Assembly: GCF_021134715.1 (NCBI RefSeq)
Contig: NC_060028.1
Location: 6,098,501 to 6,162,500 of the forward strand
Origin: Daphnia pulex
Lineage: Eukaryota; Arthropoda; Branchiopoda; Diplostraca; Daphniidae
Length of the DNA stretch: 64,000 bases
Direction of reading: 5' to 3'
Part shown: positions 1 to 9,306 of the stretch, piece by piece
Numbering within the stretch: the stretch's first letter is position 1
Layout of the letters: every line of letters begins with the position of its first letter
Position numbers and translations under genes: made by a program
The notes under the pieces: generated by a model
Databases searched by the model: none
What the model was told of the DNA's origin: nothing
What the model saw: the letters and a program-made list of their open reading frames with translations, nothing else

Positions 1-620
1 AATTATATTTGCATACGGTTCCGTGAGATTTTTTGAGATAAAAAAGAAAGTCCCAAACTGATAGTTCCCCAGATGAAGTCAAGCTCATTTTTATCAATGA
101 ATTCGTCTCTTTTCCGCACCCAAATTGGTTTAGGCCACGTGTATCACCTGGTTGCTGATTCGGCCTCATAGTCCCGAGCTTTAGAATTTTCGGCTTCTTT
201 GAGGAAAGCTAAGATTAAATAATATCGAGTGAGTAAAGATGTAACTGTTTAACAGTAGATTGTGTACTAACATAAGTTAGCCCACACGTTCAGGTGCAAT
301 CCGCCCATACGTTTGTTCAGCCAAAAGTATTATGATTCCACCAAATTATTAGTCCAATGGATCAAGCCAAAAACACAAAATTCCTCCGGAAAAACTTCGC
401 CGATCCAGTAGAAGAGAAAATAGATGTTAATTGTGTTAAAGACTAGATTAAATTGTGAAAGACAATCGTACCGACGAGCTATTTGAATAAATCCATGCCT
501 GAGAATAATGAAATAAAAATTAGACAGCTTGACTACCATAGAATGCTGCAGTCAGTGACCCCTGAATTGCTGACTCGTAGTCGGACATCACTAGATCCAC
601 GCCAATTAAACGATCGGGAT
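1..620. other. AT-rich sequence without a supported gene
   Basis: I see no domain, splice-consistent frame or RNA gene here. A short minus-strand open frame (330-539) has no recognisable motif. The segment leads into a dispersed terminal-repeat-like sequence at 622-685 and then into a copia relic, so it is probably old transposon debris. Confidence 0.4.
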
Positions 621-621
621 G

Positions 622-685
622 TACAGTATCCTGCACAGAAATTGGGACAGTGATTTTTCTGTCCAAAACCACCTAGTGGCTGGTC
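622..685 (+). repeat. Dispersed 64-bp transposon-end-like repeat, copy 1
   Basis: This segment starts ACAGTATCCTGCACAG and is about 85-90% identical to 4482-4545. Its first bases, TACAGTATCCT, and the following GCGATTTTT-like stretch also resemble the terminal repeat of the MITE at 10085-10652. A TA followed by CAGT is typical of Tc1/mariner ends. I infer that it is a solo or half transposon end. The alternative is a shared short coding segment, because both copies can be read as a similar peptide. Confidence 0.5.
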
Positions 686-739
686 CTTTGTTTTTAGAAA
701 AAGGATTAATCTCCAACAATCGGAAGAATATCATTTCCG

Positions 740-1835
740 GCCAAGAAACATGAGTCTGCCGTCTATACAAGTGCCTCTACGGGCTCAAACAGGCGTCGAG
801 AGTATGGAACGCCACCTTCGATGCGTCCCTCAGAAAATTTGGACAACGCCCAAGCAATGCTGATCCATGCTAATACTTACGTCATCACGAAGAAGAATTT
901 GTGTCCGTAGCCATCTGGGTGGACGACGGCCTTTTGGCCAGCAACAACAAGTCCCTGATCGAGAAATCATCTGCTACCTCGGAAAATATTTTGATATGCG
1001 TCAAGGGACAGCTAATAATTTTGTTGATTTGTCTATCTCAATGAATCGCCAAGACAGAACTCTGTATGTCACGCAGCCGAACTACATACAAAAGATTTTA
1101 AAGCGGTTCAACATGATGGATTGTGTCCCCAGAAACCTGCCAGCTGATCCCGGAGCGCGCCTTCAAAGAAAAATCGATAAGAGTTCCACTGAAAAATTCC
1201 CGTATAGAGAGGCTGTAGGAAGCCTAAGGTATCTAGGATTGGCATCGATACCGGACATATCCTTTGCCGTTGGGCAGCTCTCTCAATTCTGCGAAGATCC
1301 CGGACCGGATCATTTGTCCGCAGTGCTTAGGATCCTAGCCTATCTCAAGGGTCATCATGGTATCTGTTTTGGCCAAAGTGACGACGTACTCCGGCTACTG
1401 CGAATCTGACTACGCTGTAACCGAAATTCTCGGCGATCAACCTCCGGATTCGTTTTCCTTTTTCATGGAGGACCAGTTTCCTGAAGCAGCCGTCGACAAG
1501 CATCCGTTTCCTTATCTATCACGGAGGCAGAGTTCATCACCTCATCCAAGACAGCAAGAGAGGGTGTCTGGCTCAGACGACTAATGAAAGATGTCTTACC
1601 CAGTTTTGGAAGTCCAATCCGCATAATGTGCGAAAATTAATCCGTCATTGCCCTTATCAAGAATCCTGTTCACCATCAAAGGAGCAAGCATATCAAAGTT
1701 CGATACTACTTTGTTCGATAACGCCAAGAAGCTGGAGATATCGACGTGCAGTACATTTCCACCGATTGTCAACTGGCAGTCTAAGAAAACCTTTACCCAA
1801 TCCTCGTTCTCCGCCTAGAGAAAGCTGATGGGAAT
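740..1835 (+). mobile_element. Ty1/copia retrotransposon pol relic (end of RT plus RNase H)
   Basis: Three reading frames together give the 3' half of copia pol. At 758-800 the RT motif YKCLYGLKQASRVW is readable. At about 905-935 the active-site region reads WVDDGLLAS, the copia counterpart of the catalytic YVDD box. The main open frame (867-1409) carries YREAVGSLRYL and the conserved SQFCEDPG block that joins RT to RNase H. Frameshifted RNase H pieces follow at 1380-1590 (TEAEFI motif) and 1590-1800 (SAIALIKNPVHHQRSKHI, broken by a stop). At least three frameshifts and several stops show that it is dead. Gag, protease, integrase and the RT N-terminus are missing, so this is a 5'-truncated copy. 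Confidence 0.88.
867..1409 (+). pseudogene. copia pol fragment, largest open frame
   Basis: This 180-codon frame is the longest intact part of the copia relic. Residues from about 36 onwards match the copia RT thumb/connection region: CYLGKYFDMRQG, then NYIQKILKRFNM, then YREAVGSL and PDISFAVGQLSQFCEDPGPDH, with ILAYLKG near its end. The first 35 or so residues are out of frame, because the RT active-site segment just upstream is read in another phase. The annotated ATG is therefore not a real start. The product would be non-functional. Confidence 0.8.
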
Positions 1836-2404
1836 TGTTACAGTTCAGCATAATTAAATTTAACAACTTCTTTCTCCTTATGTTCGAGAAGGAGCAGATT
1901 GTTTCTTTTTTTTATTTTGGCGTCAGGAAAGAACGAGTGGAGCATAAACCCTACACCTTATCGGTAGGCCTTTTTCTTCCAGCTGGGCGCTATGTAGCAG
2001 ACAGAATTTTCTTCTTCTGTGTTCTTCTCTGACAGCTTGCAACCTGATTGTTCAGCAGCCCAATATTAGATTTGTGAATTTTCTGTTTTTTTTCTGTGTT
2101 CTATTGTTTGTTCTGTGGAGCTCGGCCGCAAGGTAATTATCAATCATGCACACCAATTGTTTTGAGCAATTGCAATTGTGTGCCATTGTGTTTTTCTTGT
2201 ATTATGATTTACAAGAAGCCTCGCAGCACAGAAATATAAGTTATTTCCTTATTGATGAACAGAAGTAGGACAGGAAAGTTTTTTTTTTATGCTTTATTGT
2301 TTGTCGCCTTATTGTTTTGCTTGCAAGTCAATGAATATTATATAGTTTTTTTCACATTCCGTTGCCGCTTACCTGACAACATGTCTCTGGTTAGTCTACA
2401 AATA

Positions 2405-3045
2405 AAATGTTATGCATTGTCTTTCTTGTGTTCATTGTTTTGTTTTTTCTATTTTAGACCTGTCTGTTTCTTCCCTCCCTCCGTCGCTTTGTCTCCTCAA
2501 GATTGTTGTTGCCGAAAATCCACTGAGTGACAACAAAATGACGGGATTTTGGCAAATGTTGACAAATATTTGCTGACTCCACCCTCTTCACCATCTTTGT
2601 CACTCACCCCATCCTTGGCAATATCTCAAATTCGAATGCTTGTTTGCAGGTGCAAGGAAAATAGCATAAGTGTTACCCAGCTTACTCTAAAATATGAGAA
2701 GATGAAGAAAAATAGGAAAAAGTAAGTTTTCAAAATTTCTTACATTACCCTGGTAAGTCTACCTATTTATTGTTATGCATTGTATTTCTTGTGTTATTAA
2801 TTTTTAATTCATAATTTTCGTAATTTTTTTCTTCATGCTAGACCTATCTTTTTCTCCCCCCCCCCATCGCTTTGTTTTCTCAAGATTTTTGTCCCAAAAA
2901 ATCCACTAAGAGACGACGAAGTTTACGGGATTTTAGCAAATAATTTCAGCTTTGCTGACTCAACCCAAAAAGAAAACGTGTTAACTAGCTAGAACTAAAA
3001 TAAAAGAAGATGTAGAACTGGATAAAGTAAGTTTTCACATTCTGC
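2405..3045 (+). repeat. Diverged tandem duplication, about 350-bp unit with exon-like boundaries
   Basis: 2405-2745 and 2769-3045 align along their length: TTATGCATTGT, then TCTTGTGTT, then a TAG followed by ACCT, then CATCGCTTTG or CGTCGCTTTG, CTCAAGATT, AAATCCACT, ACGGGATTTT, GCTGACTC, and finally AAAGTAAGTTTTC. Each unit has a possible 3' splice site (TTTTAG or GCTAG before ACCT) and a perfect 5' splice consensus (AAAGTAAGT) near its end. I found no open frame common to both copies, so coding status is unproven. Confidence 0.6.
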
Positions 3046-3059
3046 ATATTTCTTTCTGT

Positions 3060-3166
3060 ATTTTTTTGTTGTTTTTTTTTTGTTTTGTTTTTTTTTGTTT
3101 GTTTTTTTTTTGTTTTTGTTTTTTTTTGTTTGTTTTTTTTTGTTTGTTTTTTTTGTTTATTGTTTG
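3060..3166 (+). repeat. Simple repeat, (T8-9 G) microsatellite
   Basis: A run of poly-T blocks is separated by single or double G residues. It creates spurious phenylalanine-rich and lysine-rich open frames on the two strands. Confidence 0.9.
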
Positions 3167-3403
3167 GAGGTATCGGAAACCCAAGAGAAGTTGTAAGACG
3201 AGGAAGAAGATATTAATTGGACCGAAGAAACCAGAGAAGAAATTGAAGCAGGTATGCCGAAGAAGGTTCCTCGTCTTTATCTTATTGCATTGCATTATTG
3301 GATTTTTTATTTTTATTTTTTTTACACCCCTAAACTTTAACAAAAAAATTAATTTAATTACTTAAAATGAAGATTGGCTTATTCTTGTGCCGGTAGGTAC
3401 TGT

Positions 3404-3500
3404 ATGTCAGTTTATTAATCTTAACAACCAGCTTGTACAGCATTGCCAATAAACATATGTCTGTTTATTAATCTTAACAACCGGCTTGTAAGCAATGTTT
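3404..3500 (+). repeat. Short tandem duplication, about 53-bp unit
   Basis: The string TTTATTAATCTTAACAACC, followed by a GGCTTGTA-like motif, occurs twice about 53 bp apart. It lies directly beside the transposon-end-like motif GGTAGGTACTG at 3392-3402. Confidence 0.65.
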
Positions 3501-3814
3501 TTGAAAAACTATTTTCCAGACCAATAATGATACTCTAGCTACTTCCAAAAAATAATATTCCTGGTGCCATCAGGGAGTAACAATAAGACACCAAAACAAT
3601 TGAGTGATAAAAAACTCAAAAAATTGATAATCCGATGTTGATTCAATGGATCCATTGGAGAGCGGAGAGTACGAACTCCTCAAGGAACAACCTATGCTCA
3701 TTCTGGCCGCGACTCAGACCACAACACCAGCAACTGCAGCAAATGTAAGTTCCAGCCCCGGCAGTACCTATCCAACTGCCAATCCCGACCCTGAGCCAGT
3801 CGAGGAGGAAGATT

Positions 3815-4480
3815 GACTCGAGCAGCGAATCAGAGTCAGAGCCTAACCACTCGGTTTCTGTTCCTCCTGGCCCACCGACTGCCGTTGCTTCTGGCCACTC
3901 GGCCTTTGCTTTTACTGACCCACTGACTACTGTTTCTGCTGGACACTTGGCCTTTGCCTTTTCTAGCCCTCCCATCTCATCTGCTACTGGCTACTTGGTC
4001 TTTAGGCCTGCTGGCCCTCTGACTTCAGTCGCAGCCGGCTATTCTGTCTTCGTTCCTGTTGGAGCAACTTCGTCTGTTACTGCTGGCTAGGAATTTGTAC
4101 CTGTTGGCCCGCCAACTTCTGTTGCTGCTGCCAATCCGGCCTTTGAAACTGTTGGCCCGCTTAATTCTGTATCTGCTGGCTAACCGGCCTTTGTACCCGT
4201 TGGTCCACCGCCTTCTGTTGCTGTTGGCCATCCGGCCCTTGTACCTGTTTGCCCGCCGACTTCTGTTGCTGCTGGTCATCCGGCCTTTAAAACTGTTGGC
4301 CCGCTTAATTCTGTATCTGCTGGCTAACCGGCCTTTGTACCCGTTGGCCCACCGCCTTCTGCTGCTGCTGGCCATCCGGCCTTTGTACCTGTTTGCCCGC
4401 CTACTTCAGTTGCTGCTGGACATCCGGCCTACGTAACTGTTGGCCCACCGACTTCTGTAGCTGTTAGTCATTCTGCCTAT
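3815..4480 (+). pseudogene. Decayed coding minisatellite with 48-bp (16-residue) units
   Basis: One frame encodes an acidic/serine-rich lead (DSSSESESEPNH) followed by about 12 units of 16 residues with consensus FVPVGPPTSVAAGHPA; the upstream units are more diverged. Three consecutive units form a 144-bp higher-order repeat: 4141-4284 corresponds to 4285-4428. Both copies carry the same in-frame stop (SAG-stop-PA), so the stop existed before the last duplication. Because 48 is a multiple of three, all frames stay open for long stretches, which explains the overlapping spurious open frames on both strands. I do not recognise the protein. The repeat could be part of a mobile element gene or a host proline/valine-rich exon; low-complexity gag-like or cuticle-like proteins are possible parents. 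Confidence 0.55.
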
Positions 4481-4481
4481 C

Positions 4482-4545
4482 TACAGTATCCTGGACAGAA
4501 ACTGAGACAGCGATTTTTCTGTCCTAAACCACCAAGTGGCTGGTC
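4482..4545 (+). repeat. Dispersed 64-bp transposon-end-like repeat, copy 2
   Basis: It starts ACAGTATCCTGGACAG and matches 622-685 in the same orientation, so the two copies do not form a terminal inverted pair. It begins at the last unit of the 48-bp minisatellite. Confidence 0.5.
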
Positions 4546-5099
4546 AGAGAAATTGAAGTCTCTGTTTTTTTTTAAAGGCTGAAGAATGAAGAAAATGATG
4601 CACTTTTCAGAGCAAGAAAAACAGAAATTTGCTGAAAATCGTAAAAATACGCACTGTTAGCACTCTAGGCTATGTCTCACCTTAAAACAAGGCAGTGGAA
4701 TGCTAAAAGGGCTTTTTCCGATTTCACCAAGTTAAACTTTTTCTTGGTCTGGAAACTAAATCTGTTTCTTTAGCCTACAGCCTTTTTCTTTCCGCCGTTG
4801 CCGATCTTTAAAACGGCGGACACGTCCACCATCTGTAGGCGCAAGTATTACGTTATCGAGTCACATCAAAGTTCCCATTCGCTCTGAAGCAGATATGGGG
4901 GGGGGGATCGTGTGCCAACTTTAACCAAAGGCAGTCGCTCTCACTGATTTTTATCATTGGCTCGACTAAATTATGGCGGGGACATGGGCAGAACCGGCTG
5001 TCAAGTTTGAATACCGAAGAAAAAAGATTTACCAAAGAAAAAGAAGAAAGGCCTCCAGTGTTCACTCGTCCACCAAGGATTTTCAACACGACTCAGCCG

Positions 5100-5335
5100 A
5101 GCCAATGGGTACTCTTTTCAGGGCCGACCACATTACCGAATTGCGGAAAATTGTCAAGATGAGATCTCAAACAGAGAGTGGAGCTGATCGTCAACAAAAA
5201 GTGTTTCCGTTGTCTACTACCCGGCCATCCGAGCAAAGGCTGTACCAAGAAAAAGACCTGCACCCACGAAAACTGCAACTCATTTCATCACCCGATTATG
5301 CACGGAGCACCAAGAACGGACTGGTTCCGGAGAAA
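5100..5335 (+). pseudogene. BEL/Pao gag, CCHC zinc-knuckle segment
   Basis: In the frame through 5199 the sequence reads CFRCLLPGHPSKGC, a perfect C-X2-C-X4-H-X4-C nucleic-acid-binding knuckle. It is followed by KKKTCTHENCNSFHHPIMHG, the second Cys/His cluster usual between gag and protease in BEL/Pao polyproteins. The long open frame starting at 4973 is in a different phase and is not the gag frame. Confidence 0.75.
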
Positions 5336-5494
5336 TAGACGACGCCCGAATATATAACGCCTGCATCTGAGACGCCAACAAGTCTCGTTTCCACTCCCAA
5401 TTCTGAAAGGGGGAAAAAGCTATTGCATTAAGCGAGCCTCGACTGGAGAGGTCCAGTTAACCGTGGTGAAGCTGAAGGTCGAAAAATTGGCCTC

Positions 5495-5757
5495 TTGTTC
5501 GTCACCTATGCTTTGGTTGATCCAGGCTCAGAACTCAGTATGATGTCACGTGAAGCGCTCCGAGCACTAAAATTGAACCGCCCCAAGGAATTATTTATGG
5601 TAACCCTGCACGGAGATGCTTTGATGGCTGTACAACGGGAAGACGTCACGATATCGTCGCTCGACAACTCCTTTTCTTTCGTCGCAATGGAATTACTAAA
5701 GATAAAGGGATTCAATCTTCATCCCAGGACGGTCAATTGGCTGAAAGAAAACTAAAT
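5495..5757 (+). pseudogene. BEL/Pao retropepsin (aspartic protease) fragment
   Basis: The frame contains ALVDPGSELSMMS. This corresponds to the retropepsin active-site loop, which is D-[ST]-G in most families and DPGS in many BEL/Pao elements. The frame ends after GFNLHPRTVNW, and the polyprotein continues one frame over at 5737. Such a protease would cleave the Gag-Pol polyprotein. This one is part of a broken copy. Confidence 0.7.
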
Positions 5758-6470
5758 TACACGCAACTCGCCGATCTAGAATTCAACCTGATCGACTTCT
5801 CCAAGGTTACGATATTCCTGGGGTTCTTCCTAGACTATCAAGAAGCATTGAAAGAACTAGAGAAACGAAAACTAACTCCAGATTCACCAGGCCCATGGGC
5901 AATCAAAACTGTGTTTGGGTGGTGTTTTTAAGACCCCCTACTGCAAGCAGCCGGCCACAAGGCTCCGCCCTCTTTCAACATCATCCGCAACCAACAACCT
6001 CCATCCAATCCAATTTAAACGAGACAGTCAACCAATTATGGTCGATCGAATCTTTTGGTACACATCCGGATGTGAAGGCGCCAATCAGCAGAGAAAACGC
6101 AAGATCTTTAAAGCTACTCGAAGAAAATGTCAGCTACTTAGGTAAACGCTATGAGGCGCCGCTTTTATGGAAGATGAACCAACCCAATCTGCCTGACAAC
6201 TATGCTGTAGCATTGTCTCGGTTCCACACGCAATTTCGAAGTTGGAAGAAATCCCCCTTGGAAGGACCAGTCGGGCTCACGTGGTACCTCCCACATCATG
6301 CAGTTTTTCATCCGGACAAACCTGGATAATGCCGGGTAGTTTTTGACGGTGTCGCCACGTTCCACATAATCTCCCTTAATAATTGTCTACTGACCAATCC
6401 AGACCTGTTGACGAGCTTAGTAGACGTGCTGTACGCCTGCGAGAAGGGCCGATAGCCATTTCAGGTGACA
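5737..6470 (+). pseudogene. BEL/Pao pol linker and reverse transcriptase N-terminus
   Basis: Two overlapping frames give the stretch between protease and RT. The first holds PGPWAIKTVFGWC, the usual WA-x-KT-x-FGW-x-x-G block of BEL/Pao; the frame 5895-6329 then reads LWSIESFG, then LGKRYEAPLLWK, then FHPDKPG, followed out of frame by CRVVFDG. This is the entry to the RT fingers. The match stops at about 6470 near GPIAISGD, where the catalytic aspartate segment should begin. The palm with its YVDD box is absent. Confidence 0.75.
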
Positions 6471-6479
6471 ATAAAGTCA

Positions 6480-7690
6480 CCAATTCTCATGATGCATTCT
6501 GAATTTACGTATTAACCTACGAATTTCCAAAACGGAAATGAATTCTCAACAAATTCGAAAACTCCCCGGAGCGAAGAAAGAATTTCCTTTTGTGAAATCC
6601 AAAATCGACAATAGGAAAACGGTCCCGGCTCAATCCGCCGGTTATTGACTTTGAATTCAGGTTATTGACTTTTGGCTCATTATATATTCTTATGACCTTG
6701 CTTACATGTGCTGTATGGCGCAGGTTCAGAGGGCAGGGCAGGGCTATAGAGTTTAATGAACTTATAAATGCCCATCAACTCGGGAATATCTAGTAGTCTT
6801 AAATTTTATGTTACCGCCCATACTTTTGCAGACTAGCAGACTTTAAAAAGTCTAACAGCAGAATTTTTGAGACCAGTCTTCATTTACATTTTGACACGTG
6901 CGTGCAAAATGAGTTCCTTAGAGAACCAGCAAATTTTGGAGCAGTTATCAGCGCAAGTGCGCGTTCTGCAAGCGCAAGTAAGCGAGGCTAGTCCAATGCC
7001 ACGAGAAACCACTGGGACCGAACCATATAGTCGACGGTACACAAGATCATCTACAGGTAACTGACTTAAATACACCATCAAATCTTAAAATTATTGTCAT
7101 CCATTTATGGCATTTATATTGTTATGCCATTTTTTTGTTTCAGAATTCGTTTTTATTTAATTATTCGTCTTATAATATGCCCCCCCCCGTTTTCTGCATG
7201 TTATTAATTAAAAAATGTAATTTTTCTATCTTTTGCACTTATAAATTTAGTAGGCAGACCTACTACTAGACGACATAATAGATCAAGCTCCAGCATGGAG
7301 AGACAGACTGCCTTTCTTGCGAATACTCGGTGACCGCGCGCTATTGACGGTAAAAAATATGACTAAAAAAAGATTAGAAAATTTGTCATAGATTTTCTGT
7401 TTTATTAGATGGAGAATTCGAACCTGAACTATTTTTTAAGGTGTTAACTGTGGTTTCAAAAAATTTTGACCTGATTAGCAAGCCTAAGCCAACAGCAACG
7501 AAGGTCATTGAATTGAATGCTGCTGGATTAGGAGAGATCACAGTTGAGCTTAGTGAAGATGACAGCTCAACCATGGTTTTTAATTTTTAAAGTCCGCGTC
7601 CGTCATTCCGATAGAAGTGCCTTACTGGGTCTCCGATCTGCATCATCTTGAGTTCGTGACTGTGCGAGGTGTTTTCTACCCTTCTCTCCA
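6480..7690. other. Foreign or rearranged segment replacing the BEL/Pao RT palm
   Basis: No RT motif is readable in any frame between the RT entry (about 6470) and RNase H (about 7690), where BEL/Pao elements usually have 1 kb or more of RT. The segment instead contains AT-rich DNA, a C9 run (7181-7189) and the exon-like pieces described at 6909-7590. A deletion plus insertion is the simplest explanation. Confidence 0.5.
6909..7590 (+). CDS. Possible small spliced gene, unknown product
   Basis: Three exon-like blocks are visible. Block 1 starts at ATG 6909 (MSSLENQQILEQLSAQV, a heptad-like hydrophobic/polar pattern suggesting a short coiled coil) and ends at CTACAG/GTAACT (7056/7057). Block 2 starts after TTTAG at 7251 (a tandem NAGNAG-type acceptor) and reads VGRPTTRRHNRSSSSMERQ, an Arg/Ser-rich stretch, up to CTCG/GTGACC at 7329/7330. 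Block 3, after TTATTAG at 7409, has GEFEPELFFKVL and ends in a stop at 7588-7590 after STMVFNF. Blocks 1 and 2 join in phase. Blocks 2 and 3 do not join in the required phase with the sites I can see, so either a site is wrong or the gene is broken. I do not recognise the protein. Confidence 0.25.
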
Positions 7691-8120
7691 ACGCTCATCT
7701 AACTTCACGTGTTCGTAGACGCCAGTGAATTGGATTACGGCGCCTCTGGCTTACCTGTTGTTGCAAAATAAGAAAAGCAACTCTACCATGTTTGTGATGT
7801 TCAAGTGTAGAGCCACGGATAGAAGAATGGCCACCCTGCTTGGTTCCCGTCTGGCCCGAACCATGAAGTCCGAGCTCCGGTTGAAAATAGATAGCGAAAT
7901 ATTTTGGTTGGACTCTTCTACTGTACTGCGTTGGATTAACATGACGCAATTTTTGGTACCACACCCGACCACACCATGGTGGCCAACTGAGTCGGCGAAA
8001 TTCTTACCATCGCGATTCCATAGCAGTGGTTATATGTGCCGGGCACTTGTCACAAGTCGAAACCCCACCGACGACTACAGCCGTGGTGTTGAGGCGTCCG
8101 TCTTGACGGAAAATTATTAA
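7690..8120 (+). pseudogene. BEL/Pao RNase H fragment
   Basis: The frame 7725-8120 carries ATLLGSRLARTMKSEL, then FWLDSSTVLRWI and PTDDYSRGVEA. These match the block order of the RNase H and adjacent region in BEL/Pao pol (LLGSRLA, WTDSxxVLxWI, PADxxSRG). The first catalytic aspartate region (VFVDAS in relatives) is present only in altered, frameshifted form at about 7711-7735. An insertion between RWIN and VANRVGEI-like sequence breaks the frame. Confidence 0.8.
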
Positions 8121-8479
8121 TTGTGGGCTGGCCCAGATTTTCTTCTTCAGTCCCGGGTGAGCTGACCAGCAATGCCAAAATATTTCTTCCAGCCAGTCAA
8201 TGACCTGAAATCAACTCTTCGAAATGGGCCGGAAATATTTCCGCTCCTACAACTCATCCGCTTCTTCTCATAATTCAGCCAAGCTACAGTATATGCCGGC
8301 TAAAAGATTCTTGTAGAAGCCGAAATGATTCTTGTTATGTCTGCGTTAAGCACTGTATTCGAAGTACACAAGGCGTATGAAATACACAAGACGGGAACAA
8401 GACCTTCCTCCACTCTACTCTTGGCTCGAATGCCGTTCACCCCCTGGCCTTCTGGCGTGAGCCTTTCGTGCGCCATCTG

Positions 8480-9306
8480 TGATCGCATTCAATACATCAC
8501 AATTCTTGTCCGCCTCGCCCAGCGTGAAGAGTACGGAAGGGAATTCAAAGGACTCAGTGAAGAAAAAAAGTTGGAATCAGGTTCAAATATCATCACACTA
8601 ACCCCTTTCTTCTATGCAGAAGCAAACTCGATCCGCGTAGGATGACAACTGGGCTCCAGTAACTTTCCACTGGCCATCAAGCATTCGCTGTCATTATCAG
8701 CGGACCACCTTGTAACTAAATTAATCGTAAATAGGTAGTATATTTTCCTTAGGCACGTGACGGTCGAGAGAACTGTTACAGAACTACATGAAAATATTAG
8801 ATCCCGCGATGCAGATCGTAAATCTACCGCATCCTCAAGAAAAGTTTTGATTGCCGGCGTTTCCGTGCAAAACTGGACATTCCAATCGCGCTCTTCCAAT
8901 CCACAGGCTTGAAGACGACCGATCCACATTTTCCAACACAGGAATATATTACTTCGGGCCAATCATGACGACTGTCGACCGACGAACGGAAAAGAGGTGG
9001 GGAATAATCTATACGTGCTTGGTGAGCATATCTGTGCACTTCGACATGGCGAATCACCTAGACACTTCCTGGTTCCTTTTGGCATTTTCGAGGTTCACGC
9101 GCAGAAGAATTCGGCCAGACCTGATATATTCAGACAACGGCACTAACCTTAAAGCTGGTGAAAAAGAACTGAAAATCAGACTGGATCGTATTAATCAAAC
9201 GGCCATCGCCAACGAGCTGGGCGCTCATAATATCGAGTGGATATTTTCTCCACCGTCCGCCCCTCATTTTGGCGGAGCGTTCCTGACTATCGAACGACGA
9301 AACTAA
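8480..9306 (+). pseudogene. BEL/Pao integrase fragment
   Basis: Frame 8325-8645 ends with the pre-integrase motif IRVG, and RLGSSNFPLAIKHSLSLS-like sequence follows one frame over (8640-8720). Frame 8851-9306 is the integrase core: FSNTGIYYFGPIM, then RTEKRWGIIYTCL (first catalytic block), IYSDNGTN (second catalytic Asp) and EWIFSPPSAPHFGG, just before the region of the catalytic Glu. The D-D-E core thus breaks off shortly after the PHFGG motif, where the match to the family ends. The element could not integrate. Confidence 0.85.

Larger units (their letters stand above)
1836..3640. other. Copia 3' flank (possible LTR) and low-complexity sequence
   Basis: Directly after the copia RNase H end there is a short purine-rich stretch and then TGTTACAG at about 1838, which could be the start of a 3' LTR; I cannot find its other end. 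The rest is T-rich and contains a diverged tandem duplication (2405-3045), a T8-9G simple repeat (3060-3165) and a short tandem repeat (3404-3500). The sequence GGTAGGTACTG followed by TA at 3392-3404 looks like a transposon right end. I see no gene I can name. Confidence 0.4.
4860..9306 (+). mobile_element. Degenerate BEL/Pao LTR retrotransposon
   Basis: Pieces of gag and pol occur in the BEL/Pao order: gag zinc knuckle (about 5199-5247), aspartic protease (5495-5757), linker and RT N-terminus (5740-6470), RNase H (about 7690-8120), pre-integrase domain (8480-8720) and integrase (8860-9306). The polymerase palm of RT is missing; an unrelated 1.2-kb stretch (6480-7690) stands in its place. 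Numerous frameshifts and stops make the element dead. I could not identify LTRs. The closing integrase motif runs into AT-rich DNA at 9306. Confidence 0.85.

Noticed and set aside
3060..3166. CRISPR-like or structured repeat array
   Set aside because: Only a T-rich simple repeat without distinct spacers. The genome is eukaryotic and no cas genes exist.
3035..3365. Phe-rich and Lys-rich open frames
   Set aside because: They arise from the T8-9G microsatellite.
4025..4436. Long Arg/Ser-rich minus and Leu-rich plus frames
   Set aside because: The 48-bp repeat unit is a multiple of three, so every frame without a stop in the unit stays open. These are not evidence of coding.
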